A DNA stretch of 64,000 nucleotides from NCBI GenBank assembly GCA_946807835.1, contig OX327690.1, forward strand, positions 6,482,501 through 6,546,500, in the 5' to 3' direction. Below, one piece after another: positions 44,997-56,800 of this stretch. Source of the stretch: Ailanthus altissimus. Its lineage: Eukaryota; Streptophyta; Magnoliopsida; Sapindales; Simaroubaceae. Each line of letters opens with the position of its first letter. The first letter of the stretch is position 1. The notes under the pieces were generated by a model. The model had not been told where the DNA came from, searched no databases, and worked only from the letters and a program-made list of their open reading frames with translations. A program made the translations under genes and the position numbers.

Positions 44997-46360
44997 TGGA
45001 GACCTTCAAAGCACGACTAGTTGTAAAAGGTTATTCTCAACGATATGAGATTAATTATGAGAAAAACTTTGCACCAATGGCAATGTTGAAGTCAATACAA
45101 ATTTTATTAGCTATTGTTGCATATTATGACTATAAGATATGATAGATGGATGTAAAGATGAAATTCTGAATAGATATCTCTAGAAAGAGATATACATGGA
45201 AAATCCTAAAGGTTTTGCATTTAGCCTATCCACGGGTCTAGTATGCAAACTAAAGAAGTCCATTTATGGGCTTAAGTAGGCTTCTCAGAGTTGGAACCTT
45301 CGTTTTGATAAAGTGATCAAAGGATCTGGTTTCATAAAAAATGATAAGGAACCATGTGTATAAAAAGGTTAGTGGGAGCATGGTAGTCTTCTTAATTCTC
45401 TATGTGAATGACATACTGATCATTGGGAATGATATCGGTATGTTACAATCAGTCAAAAGTTATTTAAACAAAAACTTCTCCATGAAGGACTTGAGAGAGG
45501 CTTCCTATATACTGGGTGTAAATCTTTATAGAGATAGAACTAGGAAGCTGATAGGACTCTCTTAATCACCATACATCAATAGTGTCTTAGAAAGGTACGA
45601 TTTTACTAACTATAAGATAACTAATGTACCTTCTAGACATGATATTCATCTTTCGAGGAGAATGTCTCATCAAACGGAAGATGAAAGAGTTAGAATGTAT
45701 AAAATGCCATATGCATCAGTTATTGACAGCCTGATGTATGCTATGATATGCACAAGACCTGACATCAATATGGCTATAAGTGTTACTAGCCGGTATCAAT
45801 CTGATCCAGATGATAGCCATTGGATGGCAGTCAAACATGTCCTTAAATACCTTAAGGGTACAAAGGACAAGTTTCTTATTTATTGAGACAATGACTTGCG
45901 GATTAGGGGATACACAGATTCAGACTTCCAGTTTAATCCAGATGATAGAAAGTCTACATTTGGATATATATTTATCCTTAACGGTGCTACAGTGAGTTGG
46001 AAGAGCACCAAACATGGATCCACAGCTTATTCAACAACTAAAGCGGAATACATTGCAGCCTTTGAGGTAGTAAAAGAAACAGTGTGGATTTACAAGTTTG
46101 TCGTCGAGCTCGGGATTATCCCGAGCTTAATAGATTCTATCCCTTTATTCTGTGACAACAACAAAGCCATTACACAAGCAAAAGAGCAAAGAGCGCACTA
46201 GATATCTAAGCATGTGGAGAGAAAATACCACATAATTAGAGAAATTTTGGCTAGGAGAGATGTAATAATTTGTAAGGTTGACTCTATAAATAATGTTGCG
46301 GACCCACTAACTAAGGCCTTAACTCTAAAGGTATTTAAGAAATACGTAGAGTCTATAGGT
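44997..46360 (+). pseudogene. Copia-B reverse transcriptase and RNase H
   Basis: RT: TFKARLVVKGYSQRYEI, MLKSIQILLAIVAYYDYKI followed by TGA TAG where Trp-Gln is expected (45140-45145), VCKLKKSIYGLK then TAG for Gln (45277), and LYVNDILIIGNDIGMLQSVK, where the active-site YVDD is YVND. RNase H: YASVIDSLMYAMICTRPDIN, RGYTDSDFQFNPDDRKST, VSWKSTKHGSTAYSTTKAEY, LFCDNNKAITQAKEQ, with the acidic residues in place. It is followed by the purine tract AAGTGGGAG at 46391. Changes match C-to-T and G-to-A decay. Confidence 0.9.
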
Positions 46361-46401
46361 ATAAGATACCACTATGAATAGCATTAGAGCAAGTGGGAGT
46401 T

Positions 46402-48756
46402 TGTTAGGATTTGTGCTCATGTGTCATCCCATTATTGTATGAATATTTTATTTTATAATATTTATCTAGTTCATTATTTGTTAAATCGCTAATTACTATT
46501 ATTAAATAGTTCAATGCATGTGATGTTACAAATATTATACGATCAGAAAGGGTTCAGATTTGGTCTAAAGAAGTTTAGATCAATGTTAAGATTTAACATT
46601 AATGAAAACTATCAATGCTAAAAGATTAGCATGCTATATTAATCAGTGAAGTCTAAAAGTTAGAATCTTGTTTGTAATAGTACAAAGACCTAAGAATACA
46701 TTAGTAATAACATAGTTGTAAGAGTTGCAATAGGTGCTAAGAAATGTTATTATGCAAGTCTATTTTCAAATTATATGTTCCTGATCTTAATTCACCGATG
46801 CAGGTCTGTCGGTGAAATCCTTTTACATAGACCAATGTATATTATACCTAGATGATATAGATGGTTATTTTTAGCTGACTATGGGCTTACTAGAAGTTCA
46901 CATATCATACAGGTGTTCAGTAAGGACTGAATACTAAACAGACTCAACGAGGACCCTAATAGACATCTTATGAAGCCGTCAATAGAAGGTCATATCGAGT
47001 TGAGTAGTATATGTGGTCCTTTAACATGAGTACCACGATGGGCTTGTAAGTGATCCATCATACTTTAGTTCCACGCATGTCATAGACCTTTCATGGTGTG
47101 ACCGCTAGATGTCGCTGGGCATGGTACGATGTTTATAGAGTTCAGTGTGTACAGTTATAGAATCTATCAGCTCAAATGGATGAGTTATATATCTAAATGC
47201 TCAGAGACTATATCTTAAAAAGTATTATGCCATAAGCAACAAACCCAGAAAAAGAGTTTCCTACAGGATTAAACAATATTGTAAAGTGTTTGCATATATT
47301 ATTTATTAAGATACATGTTTAAAGATAAGCTTACGGACGAGCATATATGGCTTTGATGGTAGTGATCTATATCTCTGCTCTTCTAAGATATAATTGATAG
47401 AAGGATTATACGTATACGCTATAAGCTTAACTTTTATGGTCTACTGCACTGATTTGTAATATTCGTGACATATATATGGGGCATCAATCTCGGACTTGCA
47501 TAATAGTTCTGTTTGACAAGTCGTGAGTGGAGCTTATGAGTCCCGTAATATGATGTGTACTCGTTGTGTGCTGGGGTAGCGTACTGGATTGAATAATTCA
47601 ATCCAAAAAATTCCAGCAAACCGAAAATTTACTTCGGCCTCCCACTGGGTCGTGCATGTGTCAAGACGTAAAAGTTAAGTATATCAATTAGTTAACAATT
47701 AGTTGTTGACCAATAGGATGTTGACACATGGCACATTGTGGGTTAATTATTCTTTGACTTGAAATTATCAAAATACCCTTATTTGTTGAACAAATAATAT
47801 TATTATTTTATTCCTTAAAATATTTATTGAATAAAATAATAATAATCATAATATATGATATTATTATTTAATTGAAGTCAAATAATTCATTTTTTATTTA
47901 AATTGGCACGTGTTTCTACTATGATTTAATAAGATTAAATCATTTATTTACTAATATTTAAATGATATAATGAAAATAAATGGGTGACACTTGTAAATGG
48001 TAGGCCTTAAATGTCACTTGCAAATGAAAAAGAGTTTTTCATTTTGGCCAAGATTTTGACTAAATTTATCCAAGTCATTTTCGTTTTTATTTTATTTTTC
48101 ATTTGTTTATTGTAAACGATGATAAACAAATTACTAATGGCAAAAATTGACCATTATAATAGATACCATTATGAGAGATAATGGAAGAAAAATAATAAAT
48201 AAATTACTAATGGCAAACATTGACCATAATAATGGGAGAAAAAAAATAATAAACAAATAAATAGCAATATGTTGCTCAATATTTTAAAGTGAAAATTGGC
48301 CAAGGCATTAGTGGGAATTGTAGAAAAAATTTCAAAGGCTAAGAGTTAAGAAATTTCTCTCAAGTGTTGAGAGTAAAAGCACATTCTCTCTATCTCTTCC
48401 ATTTTGGTCACCCATACTACAAAGTAGAAACAATAATTCAAGACTTGAATCATTTGATAAAAAAGTTGCTATTCTAGCTTCCTTAAGCCCACCATATTGA
48501 GGAACTAGAATTGTGAACAAGTTACTTTAAGGCGGGTACTCTGGTTCAACTATATACCAAAGGCTTGACAAGGTACTTTTTCTCAATCTTGATGTATTTT
48601 ACATTTATAAGATAACATGTAAAATTTTATTTGTGTTTATCATTAAGTAATTTATATTCCGCTCATTCGCTACACATATATGTATATGATAAATATAATA
48701 TATTTGAATGATAGATGCAAACCCACATGCATACACCCTAGGTTTATAATTATTCA
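46402..48756 (+). repeat. 3' LTR of Copia-B
   Basis: TGTTAGGATTTGTGCTCATG to TTTATAATTATTCA, 2355 bp, collinear with 36030-38383. It carries an ATA/AAT-rich segment at 47800-47870. The TSD TAGTT follows at 48757. Confidence 0.95.
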
Positions 48757-48761
48757 TAGTT

Positions 48762-49676
48762 TTGCCATGCCTTGGCAACTCCTACCTCCTTGGACCTTTG
48801 GGCCAGCCCATAAATAGGTTATTTAGAGGGTTGGTTTTTGGACCTCTAGGAGCAGAGTCATTATGGAGATTTTAAAGGGAAAGCAAGGGTCCACCAATAT
48901 CTAGTTTTGATTTATTCAAAACTGAAAAATTTTATTGTTGTATTTCACCTGCTTGAACTCTTGAAAACTTCCTTAGACCTGCTCGAATTTCTCTATTTGA
49001 AGTACTTTTTAGTTCATCTCAAGGTGTTGAATAATGAACAGGACCGAGCAGGTTTGTTTCTTTTTTTTTCGACCTTTCTTGTCTTGGCAATGGTGCACTG
49101 TGCACTGACCTACTTGGTTTTTTTGCCTTTTTGTAACTGCTTGGGTCAAGACGTTGAATAGGTTACCTCTGTATTTTTGAGATTTTCCTCACACTCTGAT
49201 CATTTATAAGGTTATGATGATAAAGATTTGAAATGTCATCCTTGATATGTATTAGAAGATGTCCTAAGCATAGGAACTGACCTCAATAAATAATTCTCTT
49301 TTGATCGTGTGGCTGGAGGTAGTAGAAGTTGGAACATCACTTCTTTACTTTTTTTTTAAGTGACAATTGGGTGATTGCAAGGATTTGGTCTATTTAAGTT
49401 TTGAATTTAAACGGTCCAAATTAAAATTTCTAAAGATATGTGCATTAAATGCTCTTCGAATTTGAGACAATGCGTCATTCTGTAGGAGGGATGTCTCTTG
49501 GGTTTCCCTGATGATCTCATTCGTTCATTTTATTTGAACAGTTATGATTTGTTCAACCCCAATGGCTATAAAAACCTTTCTCTTGGTCCAATTTTTCTGC
49601 ATGGTTATTTTCTGGCATTCTTTGATTCATCTTCTTTGTTCATTCTTGCATTTCTGGGATTTTTTCTTATAACTAT
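48762..49676. other. Unclassified flank right of Copia-B with a TATA motif
   Basis: Sequence that was joined to 36024 before Copia-B inserted. It is less AT-rich than the surroundings, with blocks such as GACCTTTGGGCCAGCCCATA and GGACCTCTAGGAGCAGAGTC. A TATA-like GGCTATAAAAACC at 49564-49576 is followed about 30 bases later by a pyrimidine-rich stretch, as in an LTR U3/R or a gene promoter. It ends where the Athila-2 LTR begins. The frames at 48907-49161 and 49498-49764 show no recognisable domain. Confidence 0.35.
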
Positions 49677-51243
49677 TGTTTACGCTCAAAATGTAATGCG
49701 GCTATCACAGTATAGATTAAGGTGTCAATCCCACGAGGAAGCTCTTGGCAAAATAGATTGGTGAAGTAAAATATTAAAGCAGTAGCAAAGGAGAAAATTA
49801 ATTAATTAGTTTAAGTTGATGATATAGTATTGTCTATGAATTGAGAAAAATGTCTTATGATGATGTAAGCAAGGCTTCAAGAATTATAATTATGCTTTAT
49901 AAATCTACTATACACTTTAATTCAATATTTGTAATTCAATTGAAAGTTTCACATCCCAAACAATCAGTTAGAAGATATGTAAAATATAGCACATTTGATA
50001 ACACATGTATTTGATATGACTAAACTCTTTGCAAACATTAACCCAAACCATATTCATTTATATAAGTTATCTAAGATCGATAATATATCATTTTGATAAT
50101 ATTACAGTAAAAGATCAACTTGAATATCAAACAATTATTGTTTTTACATGTTATCCTATATCGACAATATATCGATTGACAATATTGTAGTAAAAGATTA
50201 ACTTGTAAAATAAAGTAACTAATAATAATTATAATTAAACAAGAATCACATAAAAGAAAGTATGACTAAAAATATATAAAACATGATAATTATAACCTTG
50301 GATTATAGAAAAATATTAGATAAGAGTTTAGGCACAAACAAACTTATAAACATTTGTAGCTCTTGACAAAGAATCAAAGTATAGAAGTACATTTATTATA
50401 CATAAAAATTCATCTCTTAACCTTGCCAAGAACTCTAGCATAAATTACAATGCATGTTAATGAGAAGAAAATAATATAGAATTATCTAATGTTTAAAACA
50501 TCCTAAGAGTGTCCTTATATAGGCAATGAATGGAAATATGTTAAGTGTAATTTCAATCTTCAATAATTTAGACCAACCACTCGTTCACCCACTTGCAGCA
50601 CCTTTTTGATAATATAAATGACCGATGTAGCCTTTTTTTTATGACATGAAAGTTGTAGCATTTTGTCTTTTTTTTTCTCATATGCACCATGTTCATGCAA
50701 ATTGGATGAGTATCCAATGAGATATGGGCAAAATTCCAAAGATATATCAGATTTTGGCCAACAACCTTTTTACCCATTTGCAATACAATTTGATCCATGA
50801 TAACAGCTGATTTGGACTTTACCATCAACATAATAGTTGTTGATAATTGTGTTAATATTTCACAGCCTCAAAAATTATACCAATTAGATACGTATTTTGT
50901 GAAATATTGTCCAAATACCTGAGGTGGGTCAAGCTAAGCGGAGTTGTAATCCAATTCCGTTGTATCCCAATTTTGGCCCATAAAATGTTGGATTTGACTT
51001 TTCAACTGTTCTTAAAGTTTGTATAAGATTGAGTCATGTTACTCTAAGTTTAAGAATTTTTTCATTTTGATTTCTACATTGAGAGTTACGTCTATTTTAC
51101 CTAAAGCTATGCAAATAACATTTATTAATCATAATTTAAGGACAACACTTTATTTAAAGCCTAAAAATATAAAAATGCTAAAATTAATGACATTAAATGG
51201 TGACTGACTCTCTTAATAAATATACATTTTAATGTGATTATCA
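49677..51243 (-). repeat. 3' LTR of Athila-2
   Basis: In element orientation it begins TGATAATCACATTAAAATG and ends GAGCGTAAACA. The end keeps CCTCGTGGGATTGACACC, like the CCTTGTGGATCGACCTTG of Athila-1. TATA-like TATATAAGG on the minus strand is at 50513-50521. It is preceded by the tract CTGGTTGGGGGCTA. The boundary at 49677 is inferred from the TG..CA rule, since the partner LTR is not in the window. Confidence 0.8.
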
Positions 51244-52646
51244 TAGCCCCCAACCAGTTTATTGCTAATCTCTAGCAATTCAAGCGTAAATAGAATATGC
51301 AAAACTACCTAAGCATTATAAACAAAGCATTAGTTCAAGATCACTATTGCTATTATGATTTTTTCAATTATAACTTCCAAAATTTGTTTGTGTATGAACT
51401 AAGTCATAACCTTTTTACCATAAACCATAACAGATATATAAGAATTTCTCCAAGTAAAAGGCTCAACTCCATATCCTCACAAGTGTATGACTGTTTAAAT
51501 GGCTAAGATTTCTCTCATGGAATTGGAAAACAGTTAAACACTCAAGAAAAAGTCAATTTTAAGGACAGACATACAAACTAACATTGATCTAAAGATAGAA
51601 AAATCAATTGTTTAAAAATCAATCATTCTTAATATGCACTAGCTTTAGGACTTCAATTATCTTGTGAGAATAATACAAATATAGCTTGGTGAGAAAACTG
51701 ATTTACAAGATATTTGTCTTCTAAAATTGAATGAAGACTTTATTAAACTAAATGGATTCATCTGATTTTTCTCTTTTTGTTTTGGGTATTTTGCTCTTTT
51801 TCTATTTTTATTTATTTTTTATTTTTTTCAAGAATACAAGGAGACAAAAAATATAGTTTCTCACCAAAATATATTCACACAATTTGAGAATTCACTTTAA
51901 ATCGTCCTTCAGTTATGTAACCAACTTATTCTTTAATTCAAATAATATCAATTTAAACAAAAATGAACCAATTCAAAGGATCAATAAAGGTTCGTAAGCT
52001 ATTTTCTCAACCTTTCCACTTACTCACAAACAATATGCGAGTTTAGAAAAATATATACTTAAACATAGGAATTCTCTTAACTATATAAATTGAATCATCC
52101 ATTTTACCACAAGACTTAGCATTGTGCTCAAAAATATTTCGAAAGTCATTTTTTAGTAACCTAAATAGAAATAGTAACTCAACTCAAATAATTTTGAAAT
52201 CATACCTAGGTAGAAAAGCAAATTCCTTTATAAAATAATTACCAAGACTACAAGCAATAAACAACAATGCATGAAAGATAAAAAAAAATATAAGTTAGTT
52301 AAAATGCGTTTCAAAAGTTGAAAATAAAACTCTTTACTCTACCATTCTAATTTGACCTAGAATGCGTCTTAAAAGTTTAAAAATGAACTCTTTATTCTGC
52401 TATTTTAATCAAATAGGTATGTCAGACCTCATTATCTTTTTTTTAAATGCAAAATACAATTATGTCTACTATCCTCACCCCAAACTAGATGAAATATTAT
52501 CCTCAATGTTTAAATAGAAAGAGATAAAGTATAAAAAAAAAACATTACTGAAAAGCCAGTTATTCAAAAGAAACAAACTTGAGAGACACTTAAGCAAATA
52601 TAAACTAAAATAATGATGCTAATAAATAAATAAAACAAAGAAAAAA
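51244..52646 (-). other. Athila-2 3' non-coding region
   Basis: Collinear with 15504-16865 of Athila-1. It contains the LTR-adjacent polypurine tract (51244-51257) and the internal motif at 52474-52515 (minus strand AACATTGAGGATAATATTTC, then GTTTGGGGTGAGGATAG). The rest is AT-rich with T-runs at about 51770-51830. No frame supported. Confidence 0.7.
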
Positions 52647-53295
52647 TTACAAACAAAGTGTCAGATCCAATTTTCGTTTGTTATGGCCAACTGACCAATC
52701 GATCTGAGTTATTGCTAGGTCAGGTTCGTAGGTAACTGCCTATAATTTGTCAATCAATTCATCCGCATTGATAGCAGAAATGAGAATCTGTCGCACCGAA
52801 TGTGAAATAAAATTATGTTCCACAACTTGATCAAGAAAATAGAGTAAATAATCAAAAATAGTTACTAACATTCAACAAATCTATGGGTTTTCGGAGGATA
52901 TTCAGCTGGGTCTAAGAGGCAATTTAAAAAATTTCTTCTAAGATACCAAAACCACTTGGTAAAGCAATAAAAGCGTCTGCATTGTAAAGCATTCTAACTG
53001 TATGTTCATGCATGGATGAGACTCGTAATTCTTCCCCTAGTGTTTTTCTAGTTAGGTTTCCCATGGCTAAAACTATAGGAATAATACCTAAAACTTGACT
53101 TCTTCCTAAATGTGCAACTGTTGACACACACCCCATTATCCTAAAGCTACCTCCTCCATAAATCAAATAGATTTTTCTTGTAGCTAATACTTTTCCTAGA
53201 TTGTTTGTTGCTTCTACAAACACTTTATTTCCCCCAGGACTAGATCCACAAAATACACATATATTTCAAATTTGTTAAAATGAGGTTTCCTTCAT
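52647..53295 (-). pseudogene. LOG: LOG-like cytokinin phosphoribohydrolase inside Athila-2
   Basis: From an ATG at 53295, after stops in the first 10 codons, it reads ICVFCGSSPGGNKVFVEATN, then NLGKVLATRKIYLIYGGGSF, RSQVLGIIPIVLAMG, NADAFIALPSGFGILEEIF. Past stops comes TQLNI.RKPIDLLNV, then FISHSVRQILISAINADELI, ending DLTLCL at 52647. The N-terminal CGSS motif of LOG proteins is better kept here than in Athila-1 (YRSS). The catalytic motif PGGxGTxxE reads PSGFGILEE, and the MHxRK segment reads MHEHTVR, so Arg and Lys are lost. Its length (649 bases, Athila-1 653) and end point are the same as in Athila-1, and it too has no introns. Substrate and activity are inferred from the family only. 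Confidence 0.9.
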
Positions 53296-53347
53296 ATCTA
53301 CACTTACCTTTATCTCAATATATAAAAATGAAGAAAATGAGGTGTTG

Positions 53348-53356
53348 TATTTATAG
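53348..53356 (-). promoter_or_regulatory. TATA box upstream of the Athila-2 LOG
   Basis: The minus strand reads ACTCTATAAATACAACACC, 53 bp before the LOG ATG. It shares 13 identical bases (CTCTATAAATACA) with the element-1 site at 17582-17590. Confidence 0.55.
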
Positions 53357-53550
53357 AGTACCAAATGATAACAACGATTTTGATAACCCGACAATTTGTC
53401 AGAAGAGAGTTAAAAATAAATCACAAAATTTAAACGTAATGACCCACATGTATTATTTAATAAAAAGATTTGAATTTAAGACATCTACATGAGTAGCTTT
53501 ACTATTCATAAAATAAAATAAAATAAAGTTTAAAATTAAAACACATGTAT

Positions 53551-54168
53551 TTACAGGTAGTTATGATTGTGGCTCATATCTTCCTCTAGTTTTACCTTTA
53601 GTAACGATTTAAACACCCTCTATGGGTCGGGGATAGGTTTCCTATCAAATTTTCTTATAAATTGGCAAATAGGGTCTTTTAGAGTCAGATTCCCGAGACT
53701 ATACTGTTGATGTTCATTTTTGAATTTATTCCATAAATCAAGAAGTTCATGCTGCATGAGCCCACAGGGATGCATCTCAAGAGTCAATAGGATATCATCC
53801 AAAGACTCCTTACTCAGTCCATCCTTAATGAACTAAATTTTATCTTCTCAATTTCTAGATGCAAATCCTAAAGAATGACAACTCCGGTTACAATTTCATC
53901 GAGCACATTTATAACAGACTTGTAACCTTTTTGCTCGTTGCCTTTTGGCATAAGATCTTCTTCCAAGATTAGGCATAAAAGAAATAAAATCATTTGCAGA
54001 CTCACCAGATAATCGAACCTTGGCTTTAATTAACCAACGAATGTCCGCAGGGATATTACTCAACATTAATAGCCTTAGTCTTTCACACCGTGCTTTGTAA
54101 ATCTTAAATAGAGCATTTTAAGGCAATAGAGGAAAACGGTTTTTAAGGTTGGCAAGAATGTGATCCAT
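53551..54168 (-). pseudogene. ORF-X: unrecognised accessory frame of Athila-2
   Basis: 206 codons from the ATG at 54168: MDHILANLKNRFPLLP, TAA at codon 17, then FKIYKARCERLRLLMLSNIP, ADIRWLIKAKVRLSG, SFMPNLGRRSYAKRQRAKRL, QVCYKCAR*NCNRSC, then DPICQFIRKFDRKPIPDP, TAG at 53620-53622, and KLEEDMSHNHNYL with a final TAA. It is collinear with Athila-1 ORF-X over the whole length. The Cys pattern here is C-x2-C..C-x3-C, next to a basic KRQRAKR. The pattern could be metal-binding, but no named domain fits. It lies 255 bp from pol and 255 bp from LOG. Confidence 0.75.
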
Positions 54169-54423
54169 TTTGAAAGAAAGTGAAAAAGAAAAGAGATGAA
54201 TGCATAGTTTGAGGAACTATTTTTAGAGAACTGAGAAACCGACTTTAAGAGTCATAAAGTACCGTATCCGCCACTTGACTGGGAAATAAAATCACACTAA
54301 AAAAAGAAAAAGAAGAAAATAAAATATATAAAAAATACGAAAGAAAACAAAAGCAAAAATAAAGATTCAAAAGATAAAATATAGACAAACTATAAAATAT
54401 GGTATACATAGATTGAACCTGAT

Positions 54424-56800
54424 CAAGCATGATAGACAGGATTTACAAGAGGGATCTCGTCTAGATACATAGAGTAGTCTACCTTTTCCACATAGCTTTT
54501 CAGCCACTATCCATTCACTTTAAACGTTCATCTATCAGTGGAGTCCTTGATTTCGACAGCACCATTAGAAAAAATATGTCTTATCACAAATGGACTAGTC
54601 CATCAAGATCTCAACTTTCCAGGGTGTAAATGCAATTAAGAATCATAAAGATAAACTCGTTGATTTGGCTCAAAGTATTTCCTTGAGATTTGTTTATCAT
54701 AAGCTGCTTTCATTTTAGCTTTGTAAATCCTAGAGTTGTCATATGCATCATTTCGTAGCTCTTCTATTTCTGACAATTATAACTTTCTCTGAAGACCTGC
54801 AGCACTCAAATCAAAGTTAAGAGGTTTTGACAGCCCAGTAAGCGTTATGCTCTAGCTCAATAGGTAAATAGCAAGCTTTCCTATAGATAAGCTAGTATGG
54901 AGATATTCCTAATATGATTTTGTATGTAGTACGATATGCCATAATGCATCAGAAAGGCGTAGAGACCAATCTTTACGATTTAGGTTAAACGACTTTTTCA
55001 AAATCTGTTTAACCTCTCTATTTACTAGCTCGGCTTGTCCATTTGTCTGTGGATGGTATGTAGTGAAAACTTTATGAAGAACACCATACTTGTGCATCAA
55101 AGCTTCAAAAGAGCGGTTACAGAAATGTATTCCTTGGTCACTAATAATGACATGTGGCATATCGTACCTAGATAATGCAAGTTTTTTAAATATTTTCACC
55201 ACACTTGTATTATTATTAGTACGAAAAGCTACAGCCTCCACTCATTTTGATATATAGTCAATAGCTAAAAGGATGTAAAGGTAGCCAAAGATGAAGGAAA
55301 ATGACCCATAAAATTGATATCCCAATAATCAAATATTCTCAATAATAACAATAGGGTTAAGAGGTATCATATGTCTTTAAGATAAAGTACCTAACGTTTG
55401 ACATCTTTCACAGAAATGACAAAAATTATTAGTGTCTTTGAACAAAGTGGGCTAGTAAAGACTACACTGTAAAATTTTTGCAGCTGTCTTCTTTATAGAA
55501 AAGTAACCACCATAAGCAACACTATGGCAAAAATTTAAGATACTAGAAACTTCACTTTCAGGAATACAACGTAAACTTCACTTTAACCTCTTTATTTGCT
55601 AGCTCGGCTTGTCCATTTGTCTGTAGATGATATGTAGTGAAAACTTTATGAAGAACACCATACTTGTGCATCAAAGTTTAAAAAGAGCGGTTACAGAAAT
55701 GTATTCCTTGGTCACTAATAATAACATGTGACATACCGTACCTAAATAACGCATTTTTTTAAAGATTTTCACCACAGTTGTATTATTATTAGTACGAAAA
55801 AGCTACAGCCTCCACTCATTTTGATATATAGTCAACAACTAGAAGGATGTAAAGATAGCCAAAGATGAGAAAAAATGACCCATAAAATTGATATACCAAT
55901 AATTAAATATCTCAATAACAACAATAGGGTTAAGAGGTATCATATGTCTTCAAGATAAAGTACATAACATTTGACATCTTTCACAGAAACGACAAAAATT
56001 ATTAGTGTTTTTGAACAAAGTAGGCTAGTAAAGACTACATTGTAAAATTTTCGCAGCTGTCTTCTTTATAGAAAAATGACCACTATAAGCAACACTATGG
56101 CAATAATTTAAGACACTAGAAACTTCACTTTCAGGAATACAACGTAAACTTCACTTTAACCTCTTTATTTTCTAACTCGGTTTGTCCATTTGTCTGTGGA
56201 TGGTATATAGTGAAAACTTTATGAAGAACACCATACTTGTGCATCAAAGCTTCAAAAGAGCAGTTACAGAAATGTATTCCTTGGTCACTAATAATGACAT
56301 GTGGCATACCGTACCTAAATAACGCATTTTTTTAAAGATTTTCACTACTGTTGTATTATTATTAGTACGAAAAGCTATAGCCTCCACTCATTTTGATATA
56401 TAGTCAACAGCTAAAAGGATGTAAAGGTAGCCAAAGATGAGGGAAAATGACCCATAAAATTGATATACCAATAATCAAATATCTCAATAACAACAATAGG
56501 GTTAAGAGGTATCATATGTCTTCAAGATAAAGTACCTAACGTTTGACATCTTTCACAGAAACGACAAAAATTATTAGTGTCTTTGAACAAAGTGGGCTAG
56601 TAAAGACTGCCTGTAAACTTTTCACAGCTGTCTTCTTTATAGAAAAGTAACCACCATAAGCAACACTATGGCAAAAATTTAAGACATTAGAAACTTCACT
56701 TTCAGGAATACAATGTCTCATAATTTGGTTAGGACAGTATTTAAAAAGATATGGATCATCCCAATAAAAATTACATACCTCAACTAAGAACTTACGCTTA
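54424..56800 (-). pseudogene. Athila-2 integrase and pol C-terminus
   Basis: The minus strand enters at about 56790 ([20 protein letters not shown], then the HHCC-type region and [20 protein letters not shown]). It then passes through three tandem copies of the core (55011-56713). The last copy reads HVIISDQGIHFCNRSFEALM and QTNGQAELVNREVKQILKKS (catalytic Glu as E in AELVNREV), then [13 protein letters not shown]. The C-terminus ends FKVNGQWLKSYVEKVDYSM with stop at about 54424. A GPF motif (RSRWTGPFV) is kept near 54600. The duplication and stops make it inactive. Confidence 0.8.
55011..56713 (-). repeat. Tandem triplication of ~573 bp in the integrase
   Basis: The block starting AACCTCT(C/T)TATTT begins at 55011, 55585 and 56158, giving units of 574 and 573 bp and a third of about 556 bp. 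Copies 2 and 3 share the junction ACAACGTAAACTTCACTTT and the AACGCATTTTTTTAAAG variant that copy 1 lacks, so they are the closer pair. Each encodes, on the minus strand, from the zinc-binding region to just before LVNREV. Confidence 0.95.

Larger units (their letters stand above)
36030..48756 (+). mobile_element. Copia-B: Ty1/Copia element with both LTRs
   Basis: 12.7 kb including a nested 2.75-kb solo LTR. The LTRs are 2354 and 2355 bp, the flanking TSDs are TAGTT (36025-36029 and 48757-48761), and the PBS is TGGTATCGGAGC at 38389. Gag, protease, integrase, RT and RNase H occur in Copia order. The LTRs are unusually long for Copia. The Angela lineage is known for long LTRs, but I cannot assign it from motifs. 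Stop codons at Trp, Gln and Arg positions disable it. Confidence 0.95.

Noticed and set aside
55011..56713. Possible CRISPR-like or regulatory array from the triple repeat
   Set aside because: The units are 573 bp, contiguous and encode integrase; they are a coding-region duplication.
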